Positions 23,505-29,510 of a DNA stretch of 29,510 nucleotides are shown piece after piece. The position numbers and the translations under genes were made by a program. The notes beneath the pieces are model-generated. The model was not told where the DNA came from and searched no databases. It saw nothing but the letters and a program-made list of their open reading frames with translations. Origin of the DNA: UBA932 sp031548545 (GTDB lineage: Bacteria > Bacteroidota > Bacteroidia > Bacteroidales > UBA932); the NCBI GenBank assembly GCA_031548545.1, contig JAVBQY010000038.1:1-29510 (forward strand), given 5' to 3'. The stretch's first letter is position 1. The number at the start of each line of letters is the position of its first letter.

Positions 23505-23575
23505 AATGTTAATTATTTAGATGTTTATTTTAGAATCATTAAAGTTAGAAGCGTAAAATTGTACTAATCCTAGTA

Positions 23576-23591
23576 TACAAATAGAGTGCCA
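23576..23591 (-). promoter_or_regulatory. Possible sigma54-like element upstream of groES
   Basis: The minus strand reads TGGCAC-TCTAT-TTGTA. It matches the sigma54 consensus at 10 of 11 fixed positions in the right spacing, but the C of the invariant -12 GC is T. A start near 23565 gives a leader of about 60 bases. Because the missing base is a key one, confidence is low. Confidence 0.35.
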
Positions 23592-23639
23592 AAGCCGGGA
23601 AAGTGACAATATGGCATTTTTGACAGACTTTATAATGAC

Positions 23640-23669
23640 AAAAAAGCCGTTCTTTTCAAAGAACGGCTT
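23640..23669 (-). terminator. Terminator of the secG operon
   Basis: On the minus strand AAGCCGTTCTTT and AAAGAACGGCTT arms (23644-23655 and 23658-23669) form a stem of at least 10 bp with a small loop, followed by T residues. It lies 24 bases after the secG stop. Confidence 0.88.
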
Positions 23670-23693
23670 CCTGTTGGCGTTTAAAATAGATTA

Positions 23694-24041
23694 TTATTCA
23701 ACCGGTGTTGTGGTGCCGGGTGTTTCTTCGGGTTGGGGGCTTACCGGAAATTCGGGCTGTCCGGGAGCCGATTGTACGTTTTCAAGGCGTTTTTGAATGT
23801 CTGAGCTGGTGGTCGCATTAGATGAAGAGAGGGCTGTTGCTGCCAGGCAAAGTACTAATATGCTGATTGCTAATGTCCAGGTGGCTTTTTCTAAGAAGTC
23901 GGCCGTTTGGCGTACGCCAAAGGTTTGGTTGCCGGTGGCAAAATTGGCTGCCAGTCCGCCGCCCTTTGAATTTTGTACCAATACTACCAGCGTCAGTAAT
24001 ACGGCGGCTATGATAATCAATACAGCTACAAATGTGTACAT
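23694..24041 (-). CDS. secG: Preprotein translocase subunit SecG
   Basis: SecG is the small subunit of the SecYEG channel and aids protein export. The 115-residue product has two membrane helices (TFVAVLIIIAAVLLTLVVLVQ and WTLAISILVLCLAATAL) separated by the conserved loop NSKGGGLAANFATGNQTFGVRQTADFLEKAT. The C-terminal tail is Pro/Glu-rich (SPQPEETPGTTTPVE) and longer than in proteobacteria. It lies six bases after the TPR-like gene and closes the minus-strand operon that begins with the sigma54 activator. Confidence 0.95.
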   Translation of the reverse strand: MYTFVAVLIIIAAVLLTLVVLVQNSKGGGLAANFATGNQTFGVRQTADFLEKATWTLAISILVLCLAATALSSSNATTSSDIQKRLENVQSAPGQPEFPVSPQPEETPGTTTPVE

Positions 24042-24047
24042 ATACCT

Positions 24048-24821
24048 TTAAGATTTAAGTTTAAATTTCAAATTTTGAATACGGGCTGCAAAGTAAGTAC
24101 TTTTTTTTGGTTCTCGCAAACTTAACTTTTCGTAAGCGGCTATGGCTAATGTGACAAATCCTTGATCTTCATAAATTTGAGCCAGTGTTTCGGTCACAAT
24201 GTCGTCTATGTCGCGGGTGTCGATAATTACAGGCGCCGCTTCGCGGTCTTCCAGCCCCTCGGGCAGGCTGATTTCACTGAGCGCACTGGCTACGGGCCGC
24301 AACTGAGGTTTTTCTACAAGAAAACGGTTGATGGGATCGGTAAATGAGACCGGTTCGGTATCGTAATTTTCACCGCCGAAATAATCCCCCGGATTATAAA
24401 AGGCCGGTTTTGCCGGTTGATGGGCCTGGACGGCCGGTGCTTGTTCTGCGGGAGCCGGAGCTGCTGCCGGCTGTGGTTGTGGTTGAGGTTGAGGCTCCGG
24501 AGGTGTTAGGGCGCTCTCGGACATATCCAGGGTGATCAGGTCGTCATCAAGGCTGTTTAAGTGTGTCTGAGCTGCCGCCTGTTGCCTGATGTGCTGGAGC
24601 CGCCGGTACAGCAGGTCCCGGTGGACGGCATATATAGCGGCCTTGGCGCTATAAAAGGAAAAGCGTTTGTCATCGTGCTGCTGCAGGACTTCCAGCAGCA
24701 ACTGGTGGCCAATCCCACACCAGGGGTACTGTTTGGTAAACTGTTCCAAAATCTGCAGGTCACCGGAGGTTGCCGGCGGAGGAGTGGGGTTGAGGCGTTG
24801 TAAAAATTGATTGATCTTCAT
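24048..24821 (-). CDS. Hypothetical protein with Pro/Gln-rich linker and TPR-like C-terminus
   Basis: I do not recognise a named family for this 257-residue protein. It has no signal peptide. An N-terminal helical domain (DLQILEQFTKQYPWCGIGHQLLLEVLQQH) is followed by a low-complexity linker (PEPQPQPQPQP, then Ala/Pro-rich), a middle acidic region and a C-terminal helical pair (ETLAQIYEDQGFVTLAIAAYEKLSLREPKKSTYFAARI) that resembles one TPR unit. The ATG at 24821 overlaps the lptE stop by one base (TAATG), so translation is probably coupled; a TTG six bases upstream is rejected. The gene is part of the activator-lptE-secG operon. Position suggests a link to envelope biogenesis. Confidence 0.7.
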   Translation of the reverse strand: MKINQFLQRLNPTPPPATSGDLQILEQFTKQYPWCGIGHQLLLEVLQQHDDKRFSFYSAKAAIYAVHRDLLYRRLQHIRQQAAAQTHLNSLDDDLITLDMSESALTPPEPQPQPQPQPAAAPAPAEQAPAVQAHQPAKPAFYNPGDYFGGENYDTEPVSFTDPINRFLVEKPQLRPVASALSEISLPEGLEDREAAPVIIDTRDIDDIVTETLAQIYEDQGFVTLAIAAYEKLSLREPKKSTYFAARIQNLKFKLKS

Positions 24822-25345
24822 TACCAATTGGCTACTGCAGCGTTGAAAATATCTTCTACTAATTTCTGGACGATTTCATCTACCAACTGCGCCTGCGCGG
24901 CATCCAGTGTCTGTGAGGAAGGGTAGTCGGCATAGTTGGAGAAAGACTTGTCGTAACTTTGTTTTTCGTCCTTATTGTTTGTGAAACGTATTTTTACGGT
25001 GATATTCAGTCGGTTGGTAGAGGCAACTTCATTGGCCGTAACGGCCATGGAGGTGACATCGTAATTGGTGATCTCCCCTTCAAAATGCAGGTCTCCGTCA
25101 TAGGGAACCAGGTCCAGCCGGGTGTTCCGGGTGAATTTATCTTTCAGCGCTTCGGTCAGGGTATTGCTCAGCGAGGGATAAACAATGGGCGCCATATTAT
25201 TGATGTAGTCAATGCTCACGCTCTTTACATCGGGTGAAATGGAAGTGCCGGTGAAGGAATAGCCTCCCTTGCATCCCTGCAGCAGGCAGGCGGCGCAGAG
25301 TAGCATGATGGCGATGAGGGCTTGTCTATTCAAGGTTGTAGTCAT
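24821..25345 (-). CDS. lptE: LptE-family LPS assembly lipoprotein
   Basis: LptE plugs the LptD barrel that inserts lipopolysaccharide into the outer leaflet. The 174-residue product has a lipoprotein signal with lipobox LQGC (Cys25), followed by YSFTGTSISPDVKSVSIDYINNMAPIVYPSLSNTLTEALKDKF, typical of the Bacteroidota LptE family, and a beta-rich middle with a C-terminal amphipathic helix (AQLVDEIVQKLVEDIFNAAV). The start overlaps the end of the sigma54 activator gene by 20 bases in another frame. The order activator, lptE, TPR-like, secG is a conserved arrangement in this order, as I recall. Confidence 0.88.
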   Translation of the reverse strand: MTTTLNRQALIAIMLLCAACLLQGCKGGYSFTGTSISPDVKSVSIDYINNMAPIVYPSLSNTLTEALKDKFTRNTRLDLVPYDGDLHFEGEITNYDVTSMAVTANEVASTNRLNITVKIRFTNNKDEKQSYDKSFSNYADYPSSQTLDAAQAQLVDEIVQKLVEDIFNAAVANW

Positions 25346-26507
25346 TTAATTTACGATATAAGGTGCGTACGGAAATGCCCAGTTCATCGGCGGCCAGCTT
25401 GCGGTTGCCGCTATTTTTACTCAGCGCTGTCCGGATCAGTTGTTTTTCATGTTCTTCGAGCGAGAGGTTGTCGTCCTTGATTTCCTCCGTGTCGGTAATG
25501 GTTCCGGCATCCAGGCTTTCCGATACTTTCACCGGTTGGCTTATATTGATGTTTCCGCTATGCGTGCTGCGTTCGTGCGATGAGAGTTCGTGTACCACCT
25601 GCTTCAAGGCATTCATATCATTGCGCAGGTCGAAGAGGATATTATAAAGTATCTCCCGTTCCGAGGAAAAGGATTGCTGGGCGGGTTCTTTACCCACGGA
25701 TGATAAAACAGGCAAGGCCGGATTGCTGTAGCTGGGCAGGTAATTTTTGAGGCTCTCGGCAGGAATAATCCTGTCTTTTTCTATAACGGACAATTGTTCC
25801 GTAATATTCTTGAGTTGGCGGACATTGCCGGGCCAATAATAATTTCTGAGCAAGTCCTGCGCTTCGGGCGTCAGGCTGATCACAGGCATCTGATAGCGTT
25901 CGGCAAAGTCTGCTGCGAATTTGCGGAACAGCAGGTAGATGTCTTCTTTCCGCTCACGCAGCGGAGGGATATTGATCGGTACGGTGTTGAGGCGGTAGTA
26001 GAGGTCCTCACGGAAGCGGCCGCTTTGGACGGCATGCAATACATTGACATTGGTGGCGGCAATGACCCGTACATTGGTTTTTTGTACCTTTGACGAGCCT
26101 ACTTTAATAAATTCACCCGACTCCAGTACGCGCAGCAGGCGTACCTGGGTCGCCAGGGGCAGCTCCGCTACTTCATCCAGAAAAATTGTTCCGCTGTTCG
26201 CCACTTCGAAATAGCCTTTGCGGGTGTCATGCGCTCCGGTGAAAGCGCCTTTTTCATGGCCGAACAGTTCGGAATCTATCGTACCGTCGGGAATGGCGCC
26301 GCAATTCACCGCGATGTATGGTCCATGTTTACGTGCGCTGAATTGGTGGATAATTTGCGGAAACACTTCCTTTCCCACGCCGCTCTCGCCGGTAATCAAT
26401 ACGGACAGGTCAGTGGGCGCCACCTGGCAGGCGATGTCCAGGGCGCGGTCCAGTCCCGGCGCATGGCCGATGACATCAAAGCGTTGTTTTATAACTGATA
26501 GATCCAT
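25326..26507 (-). CDS. Sigma54-dependent transcriptional activator without sensor domain
   Basis: The 393-residue AAA+ protein remodels sigma54-RNA polymerase at -24/-12 promoters. Walker A is GESGVGKE (40-47), the sigma54-contact loop is GAFTGA (87-92), Walker B is TIFLDE (107-112), and the arginine-finger region REDLYYRLN follows. The C-terminal Fis-type helix-turn-helix (NRKLAADELGISVRTLYRKLNDY) binds DNA. The N-terminus begins directly with the AAA+ domain (MDLSVIKQRFDVIGHAPGLDR), so no receiver, GAF or PAS domain is present; control must come from binding partners or abundance. I chose ATG 26507: the -7 box at 26518-26525 lies just upstream, so the longer frame to 26552 would not be transcribed. 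It is the first gene of the lptE-secG operon. Confidence 0.95.
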   Translation of the reverse strand: MDLSVIKQRFDVIGHAPGLDRALDIACQVAPTDLSVLITGESGVGKEVFPQIIHQFSARKHGPYIAVNCGAIPDGTIDSELFGHEKGAFTGAHDTRKGYFEVANSGTIFLDEVAELPLATQVRLLRVLESGEFIKVGSSKVQKTNVRVIAATNVNVLHAVQSGRFREDLYYRLNTVPINIPPLRERKEDIYLLFRKFAADFAERYQMPVISLTPEAQDLLRNYYWPGNVRQLKNITEQLSVIEKDRIIPAESLKNYLPSYSNPALPVLSSVGKEPAQQSFSSEREILYNILFDLRNDMNALKQVVHELSSHERSTHSGNINISQPVKVSESLDAGTITDTEEIKDDNLSLEEHEKQLIRTALSKNSGNRKLAADELGISVRTLYRKLNDYNLE

Positions 26508-26517
26508 AATGAACTTA

Positions 26518-26525
26518 CAAAGGTA
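26518..26525 (-). promoter_or_regulatory. -7 box (TACCTTTG) of the sigma54 activator operon
   Basis: An exact TAnnTTTG match on the minus strand, 10 bases upstream of the ATG at 26507, giving a very short leader. No -33 TTTG lies at 19-21 bases. Confidence 0.65.
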
Positions 26526-26567
26526 CAAAAAATAGTAGATATACATAGTCAAATAGTAAATTTTATG

Positions 26568-26575
26568 TACTTTTG
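26568..26575 (+). promoter_or_regulatory. -7 box (TACTTTTG) of the kdsB promoter
   Basis: An exact TAnnTTTG match 20 bases upstream of the kdsB ATG. It diverges from the activator promoter at 26518-26525 across about 40 AT-rich bases, so the two may share a control region. Confidence 0.7.
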
Positions 26576-26595
26576 CACTTATAAATTAAAAGACG

Positions 26596-27336
26596 ATGTC
26601 ATTTCTTGGAATTATCCCCGCACGCTACGCTTCTACGCGTTTTCCCGGCAAACCCCTGGCCGATATCAATGGAGTGCCGATGATACAACGGGTGTATGAG
26701 CAGGCAACAAAGATTTTGCCTTTAGTATATGTGGCCACAGATGACAGCCGGATTGTGGAATGTGTGGAAAGTTTTGGTGGAAATGTTATAATGACCTCAT
26801 CTTCACATCGTAGTGGTACGGATCGTTGTGCGGAGGCGGTGGTGAAAATTCAACTTGACCTGAACATAAAAATAGAGGTGGTGGTCAATATTCAGGGAGA
26901 TGAACCTTTTATAGAACCGATACAAATTCAGCAGCTTATAAATTGTTTTGATTCGGAAGACGTGCAGTTGGCCACCCTGGTTAAGCGTTTTGGTCCCGGT
27001 GAGGATATCTTTAATCCCAACACCCCTAAGGTGGTCGTGGGAAAAGGCCGTGAAGCCCTTTATTTCAGCCGTTCGCCTATTCCTTTTGTTCGCGGTGTGG
27101 AAACTGCCGGCTGGGCCGGGGAGCATACTTTTTACAAGCATATCGGGCTGTATGCCTATCGTACAGACGTGCTAAGGGTTATAGCGCGCCTGGAGCCCTC
27201 ACCCCTTGAGTTGGCCGAATCGTTGGAACAGCTGCGTTGGCTTGAAAATGGATATCGTATAAAAGTGGCTGAAACAGAGTGTGAAACACATGCCGTGGAT
27301 ACGCCGGAAGATTTGGCACGCTTATTGCAGCATTAA
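26596..27336 (+). CDS. kdsB: 3-deoxy-manno-octulosonate cytidylyltransferase (CMP-Kdo synthetase)
   Basis: KdsB activates Kdo with CTP to CMP-Kdo for LPS inner-core synthesis. The 246-residue product begins MSFLGIIPARYASTRFPGKPLADI with the nucleotide-binding motif PARYASTRFPGKPL. VNIQGDEPFI near residue 95 is the conserved metal- and substrate-binding motif, followed by ALYFSRSPIPF, HIGLYAYR near residue 195, and LELAESLEQLRWLENGYRIKVAETE. Length is normal. It is a single gene divergent from the sigma54 activator operon that includes lptE, so both flanks concern LPS. I see no convincing terminator between this stop and the next gene's promoter. Confidence 0.97.
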   Translation: MSFLGIIPARYASTRFPGKPLADINGVPMIQRVYEQATKILPLVYVATDDSRIVECVESFGGNVIMTSSSHRSGTDRCAEAVVKIQLDLNIKIEVVVNIQGDEPFIEPIQIQQLINCFDSEDVQLATLVKRFGPGEDIFNPNTPKVVVGKGREALYFSRSPIPFVRGVETAGWAGEHTFYKHIGLYAYRTDVLRVIARLEPSPLELAESLEQLRWLENGYRIKVAETECETHAVDTPEDLARLLQH

Positions 27337-27366
27337 GGTCATATTCAAAGATTTTATTTTAATTTC

Positions 27367-27397
27367 TTTGATGATTAGAAGATAAGTTGTATTTTTG
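27367..27397 (+). promoter_or_regulatory. Strong promoter of the OmpA/TPR lipoprotein gene
   Basis: TTTG at 27367-27370, a 19-base spacer and TATTTTTG at 27390-27397 match the Bacteroides consensus exactly. The start would be near 27404, giving a leader of about 44 bases. It agrees with the strongly biased codon use of the gene. Confidence 0.9.
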
Positions 27398-27447
27398 CAA
27401 GCTAAAACAAGCTAGGATTTTAATTAATAAACTAAATATCAAGAATT

Positions 27448-29112
27448 ATGAAAAACCGTATCTCCCTTTTAATGTTGGCATTTGCCGCATTAGTAGTGGC
27501 ATCGTGTTCCAGTCCTGAGAAGATGAAAAAACAGGCTGATTTGGTGTCTACTTCATGCGAACCCCAAGTGTTGGAAATTCGCGCAGACGTTATCGAGGCC
27601 CGCTACACCGTATCTTTCCCCGAAAAGTATTTCCACCCCAAAGCTATGCTGGAATTGACCCCCGTACTTGTTTATGAAGGTGGTGAAGTTGCCGGTCCCG
27701 TAAAAATGTTGCAAGGTGAAAAGGTTGAAGCCAATAACACGGTTATCCCTAAAACCGGCGGTAAAATTACCGAAGCCGTAAAGTTTGATTACAAACCGGG
27801 CATGGAAAAAAGCCGTTTGGAATTGCGCGCAAAAGTGTTGTACAAAGATAATGTATATCCTTTTGACGAAGCCCGCAAATTAGCTGATGGCGCTATCGCT
27901 ACCTACAAACTGGCTGACAACGCCGGCACGCCTTCATTGGCCGCCAACAAATACCAGAAAGTAATCACCCAATCACAGGAAGCTCAATTCACCTACCGGG
28001 TTAATGTATCTAACATCCCCAACTCCGAATTAAGCAAACAGGATGTTAAAGCGCTGCAGGACTTCATGGCTTCTGTAGACAACGACGCCCGCAAACAAGC
28101 TAAGGGTGTTAATATTATTTCCGCCGCTTCACCCGAAGGTCCGTTGAACGTTAACGAACCTCTGGCTGTGAACCGTGGTAAATCCGCCGAAGCTGCTTTG
28201 AAGAACCTTACCAAGAAGGTAAAAGCAAAAGGCGCTATGAGCCATACCAATATTTCTGAAGACTGGGATGGTTTCCGTGACCTCGTTGCCGCTTCCGATA
28301 TGCAGGACAAGGATCTGATCCTGCGTGTACTCGGTATGTATAGCGACCCTGTGGTTCGTGAACGCGAAATCAAAAACATGTCTAATGTATACGGTATCCT
28401 GAAAGATAAAGTATTGCCCCAATTGCGCCGTTCACGCATGATTGCTGAAGTGGATTGGGCCAACTACACCGACCAGGAACTGGTTGACATGGTAAACAAT
28501 AATAATATTGAAGGTTTGGATGTTGAAGGCCTGCTTTATGCTGCTACGCTGGTGAATGATAACAACACCAAGGTGAACATTTACACCAAAGCCGCTGAGA
28601 AATACAACGACTACCGTGCATACAACAACCTGGCTTATGCCCAGTTGATGAATAACAACACCGCTGCCGCCAAGGCTGCTTTGGCTAAAGCCAGCAACCA
28701 GAACGACGCTGCCGTGAAGAATAACCTCGGCGTTGTTGCCCTGCGCGAAGGCCGTATGCAGGATGCCGTAAAAGCATTCAATGAATCCGGAAACAATGAA
28801 GCTAAATCCAACCTGGGTATCACTTCTATCGTAGCCGGTAACTATACTGCTGCTGCTACCAGCTTGAGCAATACCAACTCTTACGACGAAGCTTTGGCTA
28901 ACGTAATGGCCGGTAACCTGGATAAAGCCAGCACTATCCTCAGCAAGTTGAACACTGCTAAGGCTGATTACCTGAAAGCTGTGATCGCAGCCCGCAAAGG
29001 TAACTGCACAGAAGTAGGCACCAACTTGAAGAACGCTTACAGCAAAGACGCTTCATTGAAGCAACGTGCTGCCAACGATATTGAATTTGCGAAATGTAAA
29101 GACAATATCTAA
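27448..29112 (+). CDS. Lipoprotein with OmpA-like region and TPR repeats
   Basis: The 554-residue protein has a lipoprotein signal with lipobox VASC (Cys20). Residues up to about 190 form a beta-rich domain (LEIRADVIEARYTVSFPEKYF). A segment around residues 190-260 reads VNIISAASPEGPLNVNEPLAVNRGKSAEAAL, which resembles the SPEG...N..LA..RA core of OmpA-like peptidoglycan-associated domains. The C-terminal part, from about residue 350, is a helical TPR array (YNDYRAYNNLAYAQLMNNNTAAAKAAL, then VKNNLGVVALREGRMQDAVKAF). Codon use is strongly biased to a few codons, as in ribosomal genes, implying high expression. I recall similar abundant lipoproteins in this order but no confirmed role; cell-wall or outer-membrane scaffolding fits the domains. 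Strong promoter and terminator flank it. Confidence 0.75.
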   Translation: MKNRISLLMLAFAALVVASCSSPEKMKKQADLVSTSCEPQVLEIRADVIEARYTVSFPEKYFHPKAMLELTPVLVYEGGEVAGPVKMLQGEKVEANNTVIPKTGGKITEAVKFDYKPGMEKSRLELRAKVLYKDNVYPFDEARKLADGAIATYKLADNAGTPSLAANKYQKVITQSQEAQFTYRVNVSNIPNSELSKQDVKALQDFMASVDNDARKQAKGVNIISAASPEGPLNVNEPLAVNRGKSAEAALKNLTKKVKAKGAMSHTNISEDWDGFRDLVAASDMQDKDLILRVLGMYSDPVVREREIKNMSNVYGILKDKVLPQLRRSRMIAEVDWANYTDQELVDMVNNNNIEGLDVEGLLYAATLVNDNNTKVNIYTKAAEKYNDYRAYNNLAYAQLMNNNTAAAKAALAKASNQNDAAVKNNLGVVALREGRMQDAVKAFNESGNNEAKSNLGITSIVAGNYTAAATSLSNTNSYDEALANVMAGNLDKASTILSKLNTAKADYLKAVIAARKGNCTEVGTNLKNAYSKDASLKQRAANDIEFAKCKDNI

Positions 29113-29132
29113 TTGATTAATAGAACGCTTAG

Positions 29133-29173
29133 AATGCCCCGCCTCATGTTGTTAACATAGGCGGGGCATTTTT
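29133..29173 (+). terminator. Terminator of the OmpA/TPR lipoprotein gene
   Basis: An 11-bp GC-rich stem AATGCCCCGCC / GGCGGGGCATT encloses a second small stem (ATGTT-GTT-AACAT), followed by a short T run. It ends the lipoprotein unit just before the tRNA promoter. Confidence 0.9.
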
Positions 29174-29174
29174 A

Positions 29175-29206
29175 TTTGCACGGTTGCGAAATTATACCTA
29201 TCTTTG
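29175..29206 (+). promoter_or_regulatory. Promoter of the initiator tRNA
   Basis: TTTG at 29175-29178, a 20-base spacer and TATCTTTG at 29199-29206 match the Bacteroides promoter; the tRNA 5' end lies 11 bases beyond. Confidence 0.85.
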
Positions 29207-29217
29207 CAGTTCAATAT

Positions 29218-29290
<73 letters not shown>

Positions 29291-29300
29291 CTAAACCGAA

Positions 29301-29337
29301 AGAGGGTGTCCAAAAAGTTTTTGGGCACTCTTTTTTT
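29301..29337 (+). terminator. Terminator of the initiator tRNA
   Basis: AGAGGGTGTCCAAAAA pairs with TTTTTGGGCACTCT, with a two-base bulge and one T-G wobble, followed by seven T residues. It lies ten bases after the tRNA. The same bases, beginning GGGTGTCC, could also be the end of the adjacent insertion sequence. Confidence 0.75.
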
Positions 29338-29510
29338 GTTTCATTTTTTCGTAAAATAGTTAGTCAAAAATTTGGGATCAGGGGAAAAAGATGGTTGGTG
29401 GGATATTTTCAAGCAAAAATTTTAGCTAACCTAAAGATAAAGAACGGTATATCGCACACACCCCTGAACTGAGTCCTAAACGCCTTGATCTTAGCATTAA
29501 AACTTTCAGC
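29338..29510 (-). mobile_element. End of an insertion sequence (incomplete at the window edge)
   Basis: The last 173 bases hold the 3' end of a transposase frame (29409-29510) and about 70 AT-rich non-coding bases up to the tRNA terminator. The outer end of the element cannot be fixed: it may reach the GGGTGTCC of the hairpin at 29301-29337. Family placement (ISAon1/ISL3-like) is from memory of C-terminal sequences. Confidence 0.5.
29409..29510 (-). CDS. Transposase, C-terminal fragment (continues beyond the window)
   Basis: The minus strand from the window edge encodes 33 residues, beginning AESFNAKIKAFRTQFRG and ending with DIPFFIFRLAKIFA and a TGA stop at 29409. The ESFNAKIKAFR..FRGV....FF.FRL.KIFA pattern is the C-terminal end of Bacteroidota DDE transposases of the ISAon1/ISL3-like type, as I recall. 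The upstream part, including any catalytic residues, lies beyond the window, so it is open whether the copy is intact. It stands downstream of the initiator tRNA and converges on it. Confidence 0.7.
   Translation of the reverse strand, partial: AESFNAKIKAFRTQFRGVCDIPFFIFRLAKIFA

Noticed and set aside
23471..23592. A CIRCE-like pair: TTGGCACTC upstream of groES and GAGTGCTAA in its coding start
   Set aside because: The half-sites lie about 104 bases apart instead of 9, and the second half encodes conserved residues (RVLI). HrcA control is not supported.
29165..29180. GGGGCATTTTTATTTGCA as another sigma54 promoter
   Set aside because: The spacing between GG and GC is one base too long, the GG belongs to a terminator arm, and the tRNA has a good TTTG-N20-TATCTTTG promoter.

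Overview
The window looks like chromosomal DNA of a member of the Bacteroidales (phylum Bacteroidota). Supporting signs are many promoters of the Bacteroides type (-33 TTTG, spacing 19-20, -7 TAnnTTTG), few Shine-Dalgarno sites, tRNA genes without an encoded CCA end, an S46 dipeptidyl-peptidase, a carboxypeptidase-regulatory-domain TonB receptor, and the neighbourhood sigma54 activator - lptE - secG. I cannot assign a family or genus. Almost all of the DNA is coding and no stretch over 300 bases lacks a gene.

Layout. 1-3013: end of the str/S10 ribosomal cluster (rpsG, fusA, rpsJ), closed by a perfect terminator directly after rpsJ. 3063-7150: guanine deaminase and a YceI-family periplasmic protein on the minus strand, then ribonuclease HII and a DPP7-type S46 peptidase on the plus strand. 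7182-7308: tRNA-Pro(CGG) with its own promoter and terminator. 7380-16450: a seven-gene minus-strand operon with no settled function: TonB-dependent receptor, lamin-tail-like lipoprotein (DUF4876-like), outer-membrane barrel (DUF6850-like), ABC ATPase, ABC-2 permease, DUF4857-like membrane protein, and a lipoprotein with an H-x-C-x-H-x4-C motif. Its promoter region carries two adjacent dyads. 16500-19293: an M3 peptidase lipoprotein and an exported glutathione peroxidase. 19303-21510: a compact YtrA-type operon (ABC ATPase, permease, GntR regulator, 53-residue membrane protein) with a palindrome over its start. 21532-23669: groES-groEL. 23694-26525: sigma54 activator, lptE, a TPR-like protein and secG in one minus-strand operon. 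26568-29173: kdsB and a highly expressed-looking OmpA/TPR lipoprotein. 29175-29510: initiator tRNA, a terminator, and the C-terminal end of a transposase that runs off the window.

How the parts connect. The strongest regulatory signal is a sigma54 theme. An exact TGGCAC-N5-TTGCA element precedes the YceI gene and a close match precedes the glutathione peroxidase gene, in both cases where no normal TAnnTTTG box is visible. A one-base-off version precedes groES. A sigma54 activator with a GAFTGA loop and no sensor domain is encoded in the same window, in an operon with envelope genes (lptE, secG) and divergent from the Kdo-activation gene kdsB. I infer, without proof, that this activator or a paralogue drives an envelope and oxidative stress response. 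The other candidate for an undescribed system is the seven-gene TonB/ABC-2 locus, which spans outer membrane, periplasm and inner membrane.
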